Below, piece after piece: positions 1 through 7,207 of a stretch of 10,172 nt of DNA (within the stretch, counting starts at the first letter, position 1; each line of letters starts with the position of its first letter). Both the position numbers and the translations under genes were made by a program. Location of the stretch: assembly GCA_002448875.1 (NCBI GenBank), contig DKAS01000221.1, positions 1 through 10,172 on the forward strand, written 5' to 3'. This DNA comes from Proteobacteria bacterium UBA6920 (lineage in GTDB: Bacteria; Pseudomonadota; Gammaproteobacteria; SG8-11). The notes under the pieces were generated by a model, which saw only the letters and a program-made list of their open reading frames with translations, did not search any database and had not been told where the DNA came from.

Positions 1-1019
1 ACGTCGGGATAGATGGTGCCCTGGGCCAGCCATTTGACGTCGCGGAGTTTTTCCGCTTCCTCGTCGAACACTTCGATGAACAGGTTGCCGATGATCTTGC
101 GTTTGCGTTCCGGATCGGTGACGCCGGCCAGGGCGCTGAGAAAACGCTGCTGGGCATTGACCCGGATGACATTGACGCCCATGTGCTCGGCGAAGGTAGC
201 CATGACCTGGTCGCCTTCGTGCAAACGCAGCAGGCCGTTGTCGACGAACACGCAGGTGAGCTGGTCGCCTATGGCCTTGTGCAGCAACGCCGCCACCACC
301 GACGAATCCACGCCGCCGGACAAGCCCAGCAGCACCTTGTCGCTGCCCAGGGTACGGCGCAGGCTGGCGACGCTGTCCTCGATGATCAGGCGGGGTTTCC
401 ACAGGTCGCCGCAACCGCAGATGTCGTGCACGAAGCGGCCGAGGATGCGGGTCCCCTGCCGTGTATGGGTCACTTCCGGATGAAACTGCAGACCGTAAAA
501 GCCGCGGTCCTCGTCGGCAAAGCCCGCCAGCGGCGCGCTGTCGGTGCTGGCGATGACCTTGAAGCCAGGCGGCAGCGTATCGACTCGGTCGCCATGGCTC
601 ATCCACACATCCAGCAGTCCCTCGCCGTTGGGCCCGGTGTGATCCTCGATTTCGCGCAACAGACGCGAGTGGCCGCGCGCCCGCACCTGCGCGTAGCCGT
701 ATTCCCGCTTGCGCGAACCCGCCACCACGCCGCCCAGCTGCGCCGCCATGGTCTGCAGGCCGTAACAAATGCCCAACACCGGCACCCCGAGGGTGAATAC
801 CCGGGCCGGCGCCGCCGGCGCCCCGCCCTCGGTGACCGACTCCGGACCGCCCGAAAGGATGATGCCCTTGGGCGCGAACGCTTCCAAGGCCGTGGTCTCC
901 ATATCGAAGGGATGAATCTCGCAATATACCCCCGCCTCCCGCACCCGGCGGGCGATCAACTGGGTGTATTGGGAGCCGAAGTCCAGGATCAGAATGCGAT
1001 CACTGTGTATATTGGTCAT
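1..1019 (-). CDS. guaA: GMP synthase (glutamine-hydrolysing), partial: 3' end outside window
   Basis: Cytosolic enzyme that aminates XMP to GMP using glutamine and ATP, the last step of GMP synthesis. The first 339 residues are present out of about 525 usual for the family. Residues 1 to about 200 form the class I glutamine amidotransferase domain, with the catalytic cysteine in GICYGLQ (Cys85) and the His/Glu pair in HPEVTHT (His180, Glu182). The ATP pyrophosphatase domain follows, with its P-loop SGGVDSS at 234-240. The reading frame is still open at the window edge, within the conserved LAQGTIYPD segment. The ATG at 1017-1019 starts [20 protein letters not shown], as expected for GuaA. Only a weak GGTGA ribosome site precedes it. 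The gene starts 26 nt after the guaB stop, so the two are almost certainly co-transcribed. The catalytic residues seen are intact. Confidence 0.98.
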   Translation of the reverse strand, partial: MTNIHSDRILILDFGSQYTQLIARRVREAGVYCEIHPFDMETTALEAFAPKGIILSGGPESVTEGGAPAAPARVFTLGVPVLGICYGLQTMAAQLGGVVAGSRKREYGYAQVRARGHSRLLREIEDHTGPNGEGLLDVWMSHGDRVDTLPPGFKVIASTDSAPLAGFADEDRGFYGLQFHPEVTHTRQGTRILGRFVHDICGCGDLWKPRLIIEDSVASLRRTLGSDKVLLGLSGGVDSSVVAALLHKAIGDQLTCVFVDNGLLRLHEGDQVMATFAEHMGVNVIRVNAQQRFLSALAGVTDPERKRKIIGNLFIEVFDEEAEKLRDVKWLAQGTIYPD

Positions 1020-1045
1020 AGGTCACCGCTGCTTGGTTGGCGGGT

Positions 1046-2551
<1,506 letters not shown>

Positions 2552-2564
2552 TCAGAAGGGTGGC

Positions 2565-2594
2565 ATTATAAAAGAATGTTCCGAATCGGGTAAA
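2565..2594 (-). promoter_or_regulatory. Probable sigma-70 promoter of guaBA
   Basis: Read on the minus strand, a perfect TATAAT (2565-2570) is preceded by TTTACC (2589-2594, four of six matches to TTGACA) with an 18-bp spacer. Transcription would begin near 2558, giving a leader of about 50 nt before the guaB ATG. The bases just downstream of the -10 (GCCACCC) form a GC-rich discriminator. Such discriminators are typical of promoters repressed by ppGpp, and guaB of E. coli is under stringent control. Regulation here is inference. Confidence 0.6.
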
Positions 2595-2689
2595 CGTCCA
2601 CGGCGACAATAGCCTGCATTCTTCTTTACTGCCCCCCCTCTTGGTTTCACTTTCGTCTAAAACAATCATTAAATTGGAGGGTAGCACAC

Positions 2690-3025
2690 ATGAAACTAGT
2701 ATGGTCACTTGCCGTCGCAGCGATCCTGGCCACCACCGGCTGCGCCAGCACCGGCGGCAGCAGCAGCGCCGCACCGGCCATGGGCAGCGTTTCCAAGGAT
2801 TCCGTAGAAGCCGCGATCAAGTCCGCCGAAGACGCCGTCAAGCAGGCCAGCGCCACCGGTGGTACCTGGCGTGACGCCGACGCCGCCATCGCCAAGGCCA
2901 AGGAAGCCGCCACCAAGGGCGACCTGGACGCGGCACTGAAACTGGCCAAACAGGCCGAATTCCAGGGTAAGATGGGCTCCCAGCAAGCCCAGGAGCAGAC
3001 CAACGCCAAGCCCTGGCTATTCTGA
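2690..3025 (+). CDS. Small outer-membrane lipoprotein, SoxXA-binding (SoxK)-like
   Basis: A 111-residue protein with a lipoprotein signal peptide: K2, a hydrophobic core (LVWSLAVAAILA) and the lipobox ATTGC with the acylated cysteine at 18. Ala at +2 predicts outer-membrane sorting. A low-complexity linker (about 19-36) leads into an alanine- and lysine-rich helical domain (37-100) with the segments GGTWRDAD (57-64) and KGDLDAALKLAKQAEFQG (76-93), which reads like a TPR-type helix pair. From memory, this W-R-D plus KGD pattern matches small SoxXA-binding (SoxK) lipoproteins. No sox gene is in the window, so function is uncertain; a generic alanine-rich lipoprotein is the alternative. Translation start is well supported by GGAGGG at 2676-2681, 8 nt before the ATG. 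It is divergent from guaB and read in the same direction as xseA, 81 nt upstream of it. Confidence 0.85.
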   Translation: MKLVWSLAVAAILATTGCASTGGSSSAAPAMGSVSKDSVEAAIKSAEDAVKQASATGGTWRDADAAIAKAKEAATKGDLDAALKLAKQAEFQGKMGSQQAQEQTNAKPWLF

Positions 3026-3045
3026 TAACGAACGCCCTCCGCGCC

Positions 3046-3079
3046 GGGAGGCCGCCATAGGAAAACGTGGCGACCTCCC
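3046..3079. repeat. Imperfect inverted repeat (12-bp arms) between lipoprotein gene and xseA
   Basis: Arms GGGAGGCCGCCA (3046-3057) and TGGCGACCTCCC (3068-3079) pair at 11 of 12 positions, with a single C/A mismatch, around the 10-nt loop TAGGAAAACG. The hairpin begins 20 nt after the lipoprotein stop and ends 27 nt before the xseA ATG. No T run follows on either strand, so it is not a standard intrinsic terminator. It may act as a partial terminator or protect the 3' end of the lipoprotein mRNA. It is followed by a short palindrome, CCACCGGTGG, at 3079-3088. Confidence 0.6.
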
Positions 3080-3106
3080 CACCGGTGGCACCTCCCGCCC
3101 CTAGCC

Positions 3107-4462
3107 ATGACCGGCGCCGATACACCCAGCTCGCTCCGGGAAATACTTACCGTCTCCCAGCTCAACTTTTCGGTCCACAGCGTTCTCGAAGATACCTTCC
3201 CCTTGCTATGGGTTGAAGGCGAGTTGACTAATTTTTCAGCACCTTCTTCGGGCCACTGGTATTTTACTCTCAAGGACACCCAGGCCCAGGTGCGCTGCGC
3301 CATGTTCAAAGGCCGTAATCGCTATACGGGTTTCAAACCAAAAAACGGCGAACATCTCCTGGTCAGCGCGCGGGTCAGCCTGTATGAGCCCCGCGGCGAC
3401 TACCAGCTGATCGTGGAAAGCATGGAACCGGCCGGCAGCGGCGCCCTGCAGCGGGCCTTCGAGGAGCTGAAAAACCGCTTGCAGCAGGAAGGCCTGTTTG
3501 CCACCGAACATAAGAAAGCGCTGCCCCCCTTGCCAAAAACCCTGGGGGTAGTGACCTCGCCCAGCGGCGCCGCCTTGCGCGATATTCTTCATGTGCTGCA
3601 ACGCAGGTTTCCCGCGCTGCCGGTCATCGTCTACCCCACCTCGGTACAGGGCAAGAATGCCGCCGTGGAAATCTGCGCCGCCCTGGCGGCGGCCCAGCGC
3701 CACGGCGTCTGCGACGTGCTGCTGCTGGCGCGGGGTGGCGGATCCCTGGAAGATCTGTGGCCGTTCAATGAAGAAAGCGTGGCCCGCGCCCTGTATCAAT
3801 GCAGCATCCCGGTAATCACCGGCATCGGCCACGAAACCGACATTACCATCGCCGATTTTGTCGCCGATGTGCGAGCGCCGACACCGTCGGCGGCGGCGGA
3901 GCTGGCCACCCCCGATCAGCAGCAATGGCTGCAGGCGCTAGCGCAAAAGCTGGACCGTTTGCAGCGCCTGATGCTGTCCAGCCTGCGTGTGCGCCAGAGC
4001 CAGGTCAACACCACGGCCAAGGCCCTGGTGCACCCGCGCAAACGCCTGCTGCAGCAGGCGCAGCGTCTGGATGAGCTGGAACAACGGGCGCAGCAGGCCT
4101 GGCGTTATCTGCAACAACGGCGCTTGACGCAACTGCTGGCCACGCATAAACAATTACTTGCGCGAACGCCACTGACCCGGGTGCAGTACGCAAGTAAAGA
4201 CCTTGCCGGCCTGTTGCGGCGCCTGCGCCTGGCCCAGGCACACGCGCTGGATCAGCACCGGCAACGGGTGGCCACGGCCGGCCAGAACCTGCAGGCGGTC
4301 AGTCCGCTGGCGACGCTGCAGCGGGGCTACGCCATAGTCAGGCGCGCGGAGGATAAACAAGTGGTGCGCGGCGCCGATGATATAGCCGTGGGTGCGCAGT
4401 GCGAGACCCGCCTCGCGCATGGTTATCTGCTTTGTACCGTACTGGAGAAACACAATGCCTGA
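3107..4462 (+). CDS. xseA: Exodeoxyribonuclease VII large subunit
   Basis: Large subunit of the cytosolic single-strand-specific exonuclease VII, which pairs with several copies of the small subunit XseB. XseB is not encoded in this window. The 451-residue protein has the N-terminal OB-fold (about 14-110: ILTVSQLN, LWVEGELTNF, SGHWYFTLKD, QVRCAMF, YEPRGDYQL, MEPAGSGALQ). The catalytic domain follows, with VVTSPSGAALRDILHVLQRR (149-168), RGGGSLEDLW (209-218) and the GHETD/ADFVAD/RAPTPSAAAE block (241-265). A long glutamine-, leucine- and arginine-rich coiled-coil region covers about 270-390, and the conserved C-terminal piece holds LQRGYAIV. The length is normal. The ATG at 3107 gives the expected N-terminus but has no clear ribosome site. 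xseA next to and divergent from guaBA is the order also seen in E. coli. Its last 8 nt overlap the following peptidase gene. Confidence 0.98.
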   Translation: MTGADTPSSLREILTVSQLNFSVHSVLEDTFPLLWVEGELTNFSAPSSGHWYFTLKDTQAQVRCAMFKGRNRYTGFKPKNGEHLLVSARVSLYEPRGDYQLIVESMEPAGSGALQRAFEELKNRLQQEGLFATEHKKALPPLPKTLGVVTSPSGAALRDILHVLQRRFPALPVIVYPTSVQGKNAAVEICAALAAAQRHGVCDVLLLARGGGSLEDLWPFNEESVARALYQCSIPVITGIGHETDITIADFVADVRAPTPSAAAELATPDQQQWLQALAQKLDRLQRLMLSSLRVRQSQVNTTAKALVHPRKRLLQQAQRLDELEQRAQQAWRYLQQRRLTQLLATHKQLLARTPLTRVQYASKDLAGLLRRLRLAQAHALDQHRQRVATAGQNLQAVSPLATLQRGYAIVRRAEDKQVVRGADDIAVGAQCETRLAHGYLLCTVLEKHNA

Positions 4463-5315
4463 CATCCCCTGGCGTCTGGTCGCCAGCCTGCTGTGGCTGC
4501 TCCCGACCGGCGCCGTCAGCGCCGGCGAGGCGCAGCTGCCGCGGGACAATCCAGTCCCCGGCGGCATTGCCATCGTCGCCCTCACCGGCATCAACGCGGA
4601 GACACCACCCGTGGCCAGATACAATGGCAACCGCGTCATGGTCAGGAAATCCGGCAACGGCTGGCTGGCGGTGGTGGGCATTCCGCTGGAAACCACCCCC
4701 GGTGCGCAGGAAATCACCCTTGAGCAGGCGGCGCCCGCCAGGCAATTCAGCTTCACCGTGGCGAACAAAGACTATGAGACTCAGCACCTGACCATCAAGA
4801 ATAAAAGGCAGGTCAATCCCAATGAAGCGGATCTGCGGCGTATCAACCAGGAAAATGCAGAACTGAATGCGGCCTTCGCCGCCTGGCAAGACACCACCGA
4901 AGCACCGGGACTTTTTCGCCTGCCGGTCCAGGGCCGGCTGGGCAGCCCCTTCGGCCTGCGGCGGTTTTTCAACGATGAAGCGCGCAAGCCCCATTCAGGA
5001 CTGGATTTGACGGCGAAACAGGGCACGCCCATCTCCGCTCCCGCCGCCGGCAAAGTGGTCATCGTCGGCGACTACTTTTTCAACGGCAATACGGTAATGA
5101 TCGATCACGGACAGGGGCTGGTAAGCATGTACTGCCACCTGAATTCCATCACCGTGAAAAAAGGCGCTCAGGTACACGCTGGACAGCGACTGGGCACCGT
5201 GGGCAAGACCGGGCGGGCCACCGGCCCGCACCTGCACTGGAGCGTAAGCCTCAACAACGCGCGCGTGGATCCGACGCTGTTCCTGTCCGAAGAAACCCTG
5301 GCCCATCTGCAATAA
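4455..5315 (+). CDS. Periplasmic M23-family (LytM/lysostaphin-type) metallopeptidase
   Basis: A probable zinc endopeptidase acting on peptidoglycan in the periplasm, 286 residues long. An N-terminal signal peptide (MPDIPWRLVASLLWLLPTG, likely cut after AVSA at residue 23) is followed by a beta-rich Ig-like domain (about 30-110) typical of this subgroup. A short charged helix (about 122-145) comes next, then the M23 domain (about 155-280). Zinc ligands are His180 and Asp184 (HSGLD) and His261 in HLH; the catalytic His228 is in MYCHL. All are present, so it should be active rather than a degenerate activator. The start at 4455 has GGAG at 4444-4447, 7 nt upstream, and leaves a proper signal peptide; an upstream in-frame ATG at 4392 lies within xseA and would disrupt it. 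The 8-nt overlap with xseA implies co-transcription and possibly translational coupling. The substrate bond is unknown. Confidence 0.95.
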   Translation: MPDIPWRLVASLLWLLPTGAVSAGEAQLPRDNPVPGGIAIVALTGINAETPPVARYNGNRVMVRKSGNGWLAVVGIPLETTPGAQEITLEQAAPARQFSFTVANKDYETQHLTIKNKRQVNPNEADLRRINQENAELNAAFAAWQDTTEAPGLFRLPVQGRLGSPFGLRRFFNDEARKPHSGLDLTAKQGTPISAPAAGKVVIVGDYFFNGNTVMIDHGQGLVSMYCHLNSITVKKGAQVHAGQRLGTVGKTGRATGPHLHWSVSLNNARVDPTLFLSEETLAHLQ

Positions 5316-5324
5316 TTTTCACCG

Positions 5325-5349
5325 CCGGGCGGGGCTGCATCCCGCCCGG
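5325..5349. repeat. Perfect 9-bp hairpin after the M23 gene
   Basis: CCGGGCGGG (5325-5333) and CCCGCCCGG (5341-5349) are exact complements around a 7-nt loop, starting 9 nt after the peptidase stop. No T run follows directly. It could block 3'-5' exonucleases or act together with the adjoining terminator at 5354-5394. Confidence 0.6.
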
Positions 5350-5353
5350 ACGG

Positions 5354-5394
5354 GCGGCGCATGACAATGCGCTGGCAACACGCCGCTTTTTTTT
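5354..5394 (+). terminator. Probable rho-independent terminator of the xseA-M23 unit
   Basis: GCGGCG (5354-5359) pairs with CGCCGC (5381-5386), immediately followed by eight T (5387-5394). The 21-nt loop is long, but a competing inner hairpin, GCGCAT/ATGCGC (5357-5362 and 5367-5372, loop GACA), would shorten it. It ends 54 nt before the pentapeptide gene, suggesting that gene has its own start of transcription. I saw no convincing promoter in 5395-5448. Confidence 0.5.
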
Positions 5395-5448
5395 CGATAA
5401 TGACCCTGGCGGCATCAGCAGACGTCGCCCGGAATTCAATGACCCAGC

Positions 5449-6198
5449 ATGACCATGTATCGCATAACCGGCATCGCGCTTGCCCTCTTAAGCTGGCCAC
5501 TGGCCACCGTCGCCGCCTGCAGCGATCCGCCGGCGCCCAAGGTCAACTGGTATGGCTGCGACCTCAGCGGCCGGGACTTGCAGAACCAGGACCTGCGGGG
5601 AGCGGTGCTGCAGGAAGCGATACTGGTGAACACCCGGCTGCAGGGCAGCAACCTGACCGGCGTGGACTTCGAGCGCGCCAATCTGCGCGGCGCCAATCTC
5701 AGCGGCAGCCGCCTCGACAACAGCCGTTTGGTGCGCGCCAATCTTGCTGCCGCCGACCTGAGTAATGCCAGTTTTCGCAAGGCCAGCTTCGATCGCGCCA
5801 TCATCACCGACGCCAATCTTGCCCATGCCAGTGGCGAAGCCTGTAGATTTTACGACGCCAAACTCAATAACGCGGACTTGCAGCACAGCGTACTGACCGG
5901 CTGTAATTTCGAACAAGCCGTGCTCAGCGGCGCCAACCTGGAGCAAAGCGACGTCAGCGAGGCGGTATTCGATCAGGCGACGGCGGAACACACCAGCTTC
6001 CGCGCAGCCAGGCTGCAACGGGCCCGATTTGAACAAGCCAATCTAACGGCGGCTGATTTCAGCGAAGCCGACCTCAGCGGAGCCTACCTGGTGGGCGCCG
6101 ACATCACCGGTGCCGTCCTGGCCAACACGCATTTGGACAATACCAACTGGGTGGATCGCAAACGCTGTAAACCGGGATCCATTGACCTCTGCCGCTGA
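5449..6198 (+). CDS. Exported pentapeptide-repeat protein
   Basis: A 249-residue protein with an N-terminal signal sequence (MTMYRITGIALALLSWPLAT) ending in VAAC, which fits both a lipobox (Cys24, Ser at +2) and ordinary signal peptidase cleavage. From residue 39 to 234 the central L/F position of the A(D/N)LXX pentapeptide repeats every fifth residue without a register break. That makes 40 repeats, with only residues 129 (Gly) and 179 (Ala) lacking the large hydrophobic side chain. This predicts about 10 coils of a right-handed quadrilateral beta-helix. Cysteines sit at 24, 37, 132, 152, 240 and 248; the end pairs could form caps. Known cytosolic members (Qnr, MfpA) mimic DNA, but this one is exported, so that role is unlikely. 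The biochemical function is unknown. The start is either 5449 or the in-frame ATG at 5455; neither has a strong ribosome site. Confidence 0.92.
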   Translation: MTMYRITGIALALLSWPLATVAACSDPPAPKVNWYGCDLSGRDLQNQDLRGAVLQEAILVNTRLQGSNLTGVDFERANLRGANLSGSRLDNSRLVRANLAAADLSNASFRKASFDRAIITDANLAHASGEACRFYDAKLNNADLQHSVLTGCNFEQAVLSGANLEQSDVSEAVFDQATAEHTSFRAARLQRARFEQANLTAADFSEADLSGAYLVGADITGAVLANTHLDNTNWVDRKRCKPGSIDLCR

Positions 6199-6213
6199 CA
6201 CGGCGGGATGCAC

Positions 6214-6245
6214 AAAAAAAAAGGCGGGCTATACCCGCCTTTTTT
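6214..6245. terminator. Bidirectional rho-independent terminator
   Basis: GGCGGG (6223-6228) and CCCGCC (6234-6239) form a stem with loop CTATA. Nine A precede it (6214-6222) and six T follow it (6240-6245), so the stem can extend to 12 bp and each strand ends in a U tract. It lies 15 nt after the pentapeptide stop on the plus strand and 20 nt after the stop of the convergent small gene on the minus strand, and can end both transcripts. Confidence 0.93.
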
Positions 6246-6265
6246 CCGCTCGTAGAGCGCAGTGC

Positions 6266-6550
6266 TCAGAAGGTCACGCCGACGGCGTTGAGCTTGTCAC
6301 CCTTGTCTTCATAGTTGACTTTCACCATGCCTTTGGCATTCTTCAAACCGCTGAGAATGTCCGTGCCGGCGATGAAGGTGATTGGCTCACGTGTTTCCGC
6401 GTCCATAATGGTGAACGTTCCCTTGGCGGGATCGACGGCGGTCACCTGACCGACATGGGAATTCGGGCCGGCGGCTTCACAGGCCATGGCAGCCACGGGA
6501 CCGGCGCTCAGCACCGCCATTAAAGCTAATTTAACTATGGTATTAGACAT
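6266..6550 (-). CDS. Small exported protein of unknown function (beta-rich)
   Basis: A 94-residue protein. The start at 6548-6550 is chosen because GAGGAG (6560-6565) lies 9 nt upstream and it opens directly on a signal peptide (MSNTIVKLALMAVLSAGPVA, K7, cut near AMA at 23). A longer frame reaching 6628 would prepend a charged, cysteine-containing stretch and is rejected. The mature part, about 71 residues, begins CEAAGPNSHVGQV and alternates short beta-like segments (HVGQVTAVD, GTFTIMD, PITFIAG, GMVKVNYED, KLNAVGVTF). This suggests a small beta-barrel such as an OB-like fold, comparable in size to periplasmic CusF-type proteins, but I see no clear metal-binding Met/His/Trp set. One cysteine (Cys24) falls at the predicted new N-terminus. 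The preceding residues (A-M-A) are a poor lipobox. Monocistronic, ending at the shared terminator. Function not recognised. Confidence 0.82.
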   Translation of the reverse strand: MSNTIVKLALMAVLSAGPVAAMACEAAGPNSHVGQVTAVDPAKGTFTIMDAETREPITFIAGTDILSGLKNAKGMVKVNYEDKGDKLNAVGVTF

Positions 6551-6869
6551 TTGTATTCTCTCCTCATAATGAACACCACATTGCTGCAGGCAGACTACAC
6601 CCGTCCGCCGACGCTGCCAATAGCCCAATAGTCTGCTCAGGATTTCTTAAGGCAGCCGCAGGGGCATATTAGATCATAATAATACTTTACTAAATAAATA
6701 TTATTTTTATGTTAATCAGCCGCTTACCTACTTGAACTGAAACAAATTAAAGATATAGTTATTTCAGGTGAATGAATTATGACGGGTGCATCCGGCGCGG
6801 GAACCTTCAGTTTTCAGACCCAGGGACGAAACAGGATGAAAGCAACAGATGCGGACAGGGGCGATGAAT
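6551..6869. other. Gene-free, AT-rich divergent intergenic region
   Basis: This 319-nt stretch separates the divergent small genes. The centre (about 6665-6780) is strikingly AT-rich against GC-rich surroundings and is the likely site of promoters for both sides. It contains a 7-bp inverted repeat, AATAATA (6678-6684) and TATTATT (6699-6705), with centres 21 bp apart, which could be an operator or chance in AT-rich DNA. A plus-strand promoter candidate is listed separately. On the minus strand I found only weak candidates, such as TTGGCA followed after 17 bp by TAGTCT in the segment about 6590-6620. I see no RNA gene in it. Confidence 0.6.
6732..6759 (+). promoter_or_regulatory. Candidate promoter for the 77-residue unknown gene
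   Basis: TTGAAC (6732-6737, four of six matches) and TATAGT (6754-6759, five of six) are separated by 16 bp in the AT-rich region. Transcription would start near 6766, leaving a leader of about 100 nt before the ATG at 6870. AT-rich DNA yields such matches by chance, so support is limited. Confidence 0.35.
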
Positions 6870-7103
6870 ATGGATCTCGAAGCACTAAAAGAACAACTTG
6901 AACAGATGACCGATCAGGAGCTGTTCCGGTTTCTGCGCAAAGCCATCTGCAAATCCTTCATTGACATACAACACCACCACGAAGATCTGTCCGACGAACT
7001 CGACGTCGTGTTTTCCGAATGCCAGCGCCGCGGCAAGGAACGTCTGTATGACAAGATCTATGAGTCCATCAGCAACGATCCCAACCTGTGTAAAACCGGC
7101 TGA
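6870..7103 (+). CDS. Conserved-looking small protein of unknown function
   Basis: A 77-residue protein, predicted cytosolic (no signal peptide or membrane segment), highly charged and helical. The first part (MDLEALKEQLEQMTDQELFRF) is an acidic amphipathic helix. A basic/hydrophobic piece follows (LRKAICKSF, 22-30), then an acidic histidine-bearing stretch (IDIQHHHEDLSDELD, 31-45) and a final helix with CQRRGKERLYDKIYESI. Cysteines are at 27, 51 and 74. Three in-frame ATGs exist (6849, 6864, 6870). AGGGG at 6857-6861 is 8 nt from 6870 but only 2 nt from 6864, so 6870 is preferred. It is convergent with purL (89-nt gap) and divergent from the small exported protein gene. I do not recognise the family. 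Coding is supported by the ribosome site and an amino-acid make-up that is neither Arg/Pro/Ala shadow-like nor antisense to a known gene. Confidence 0.7.
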   Translation: MDLEALKEQLEQMTDQELFRFLRKAICKSFIDIQHHHEDLSDELDVVFSECQRRGKERLYDKIYESISNDPNLCKTG

Positions 7104-7181
7104 CGCCGCGCCCCGCCTCACCCCACAACTCAGCAAGCCAAGCCGGCACTAAATCCGCTCAAACGTGGACCGCGCGCGCCG

Positions 7182-7207
7182 GTCTGGCTGCCTTACGGCA
7201 GCCAGAC
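7182..7207 (-). repeat. Perfect 11-bp hairpin holding the purL stop codon in its loop
   Basis: On the minus strand, GTCTGGCTGCC (7207-7197) and GGCAGCCAGAC (7192-7182) pair perfectly around the 4-nt loop GTAA, a GNRA-type tetraloop whose last three bases are the purL stop codon TAA. The 5' arm encodes the last residues (V-W-L-P). No T run follows on either strand, so it is not a standard intrinsic terminator. It more likely protects the mRNA end or affects termination of translation. Confidence 0.75.

Noticed and set aside
2632..2638. Run of seven C upstream of the lipoprotein gene as a phase-variation tract.
   Set aside because: Short for slippage control, outside any identified promoter spacer or coding frame; likely chance.
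3236..3925. Minus-strand open frame of 229 codons inside xseA.
   Set aside because: Antisense shadow of a gene with complete family motifs; low-complexity Gly/Arg/Gln content and no ribosome site evidence.
5449..6198. Pentapeptide protein as a Qnr/MfpA-type quinolone resistance determinant.
   Set aside because: It carries an export signal and lacks any reason to meet cytosolic gyrase; repeats alone do not show that function.
6551..6628. N-terminal extension of the small exported protein to an ATG at 6628.
   Set aside because: It would place an Arg-rich stretch before an evident signal peptide, and the strong GAGGAG site serves the ATG at 6550.
6779..6901. 40-codon frame with a well-spaced AGGTG that overlaps the start of the unknown small gene.
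   Set aside because: Its product is low-complexity (Gly, Thr, Arg, Ser) and it runs out of frame through the better supported gene.
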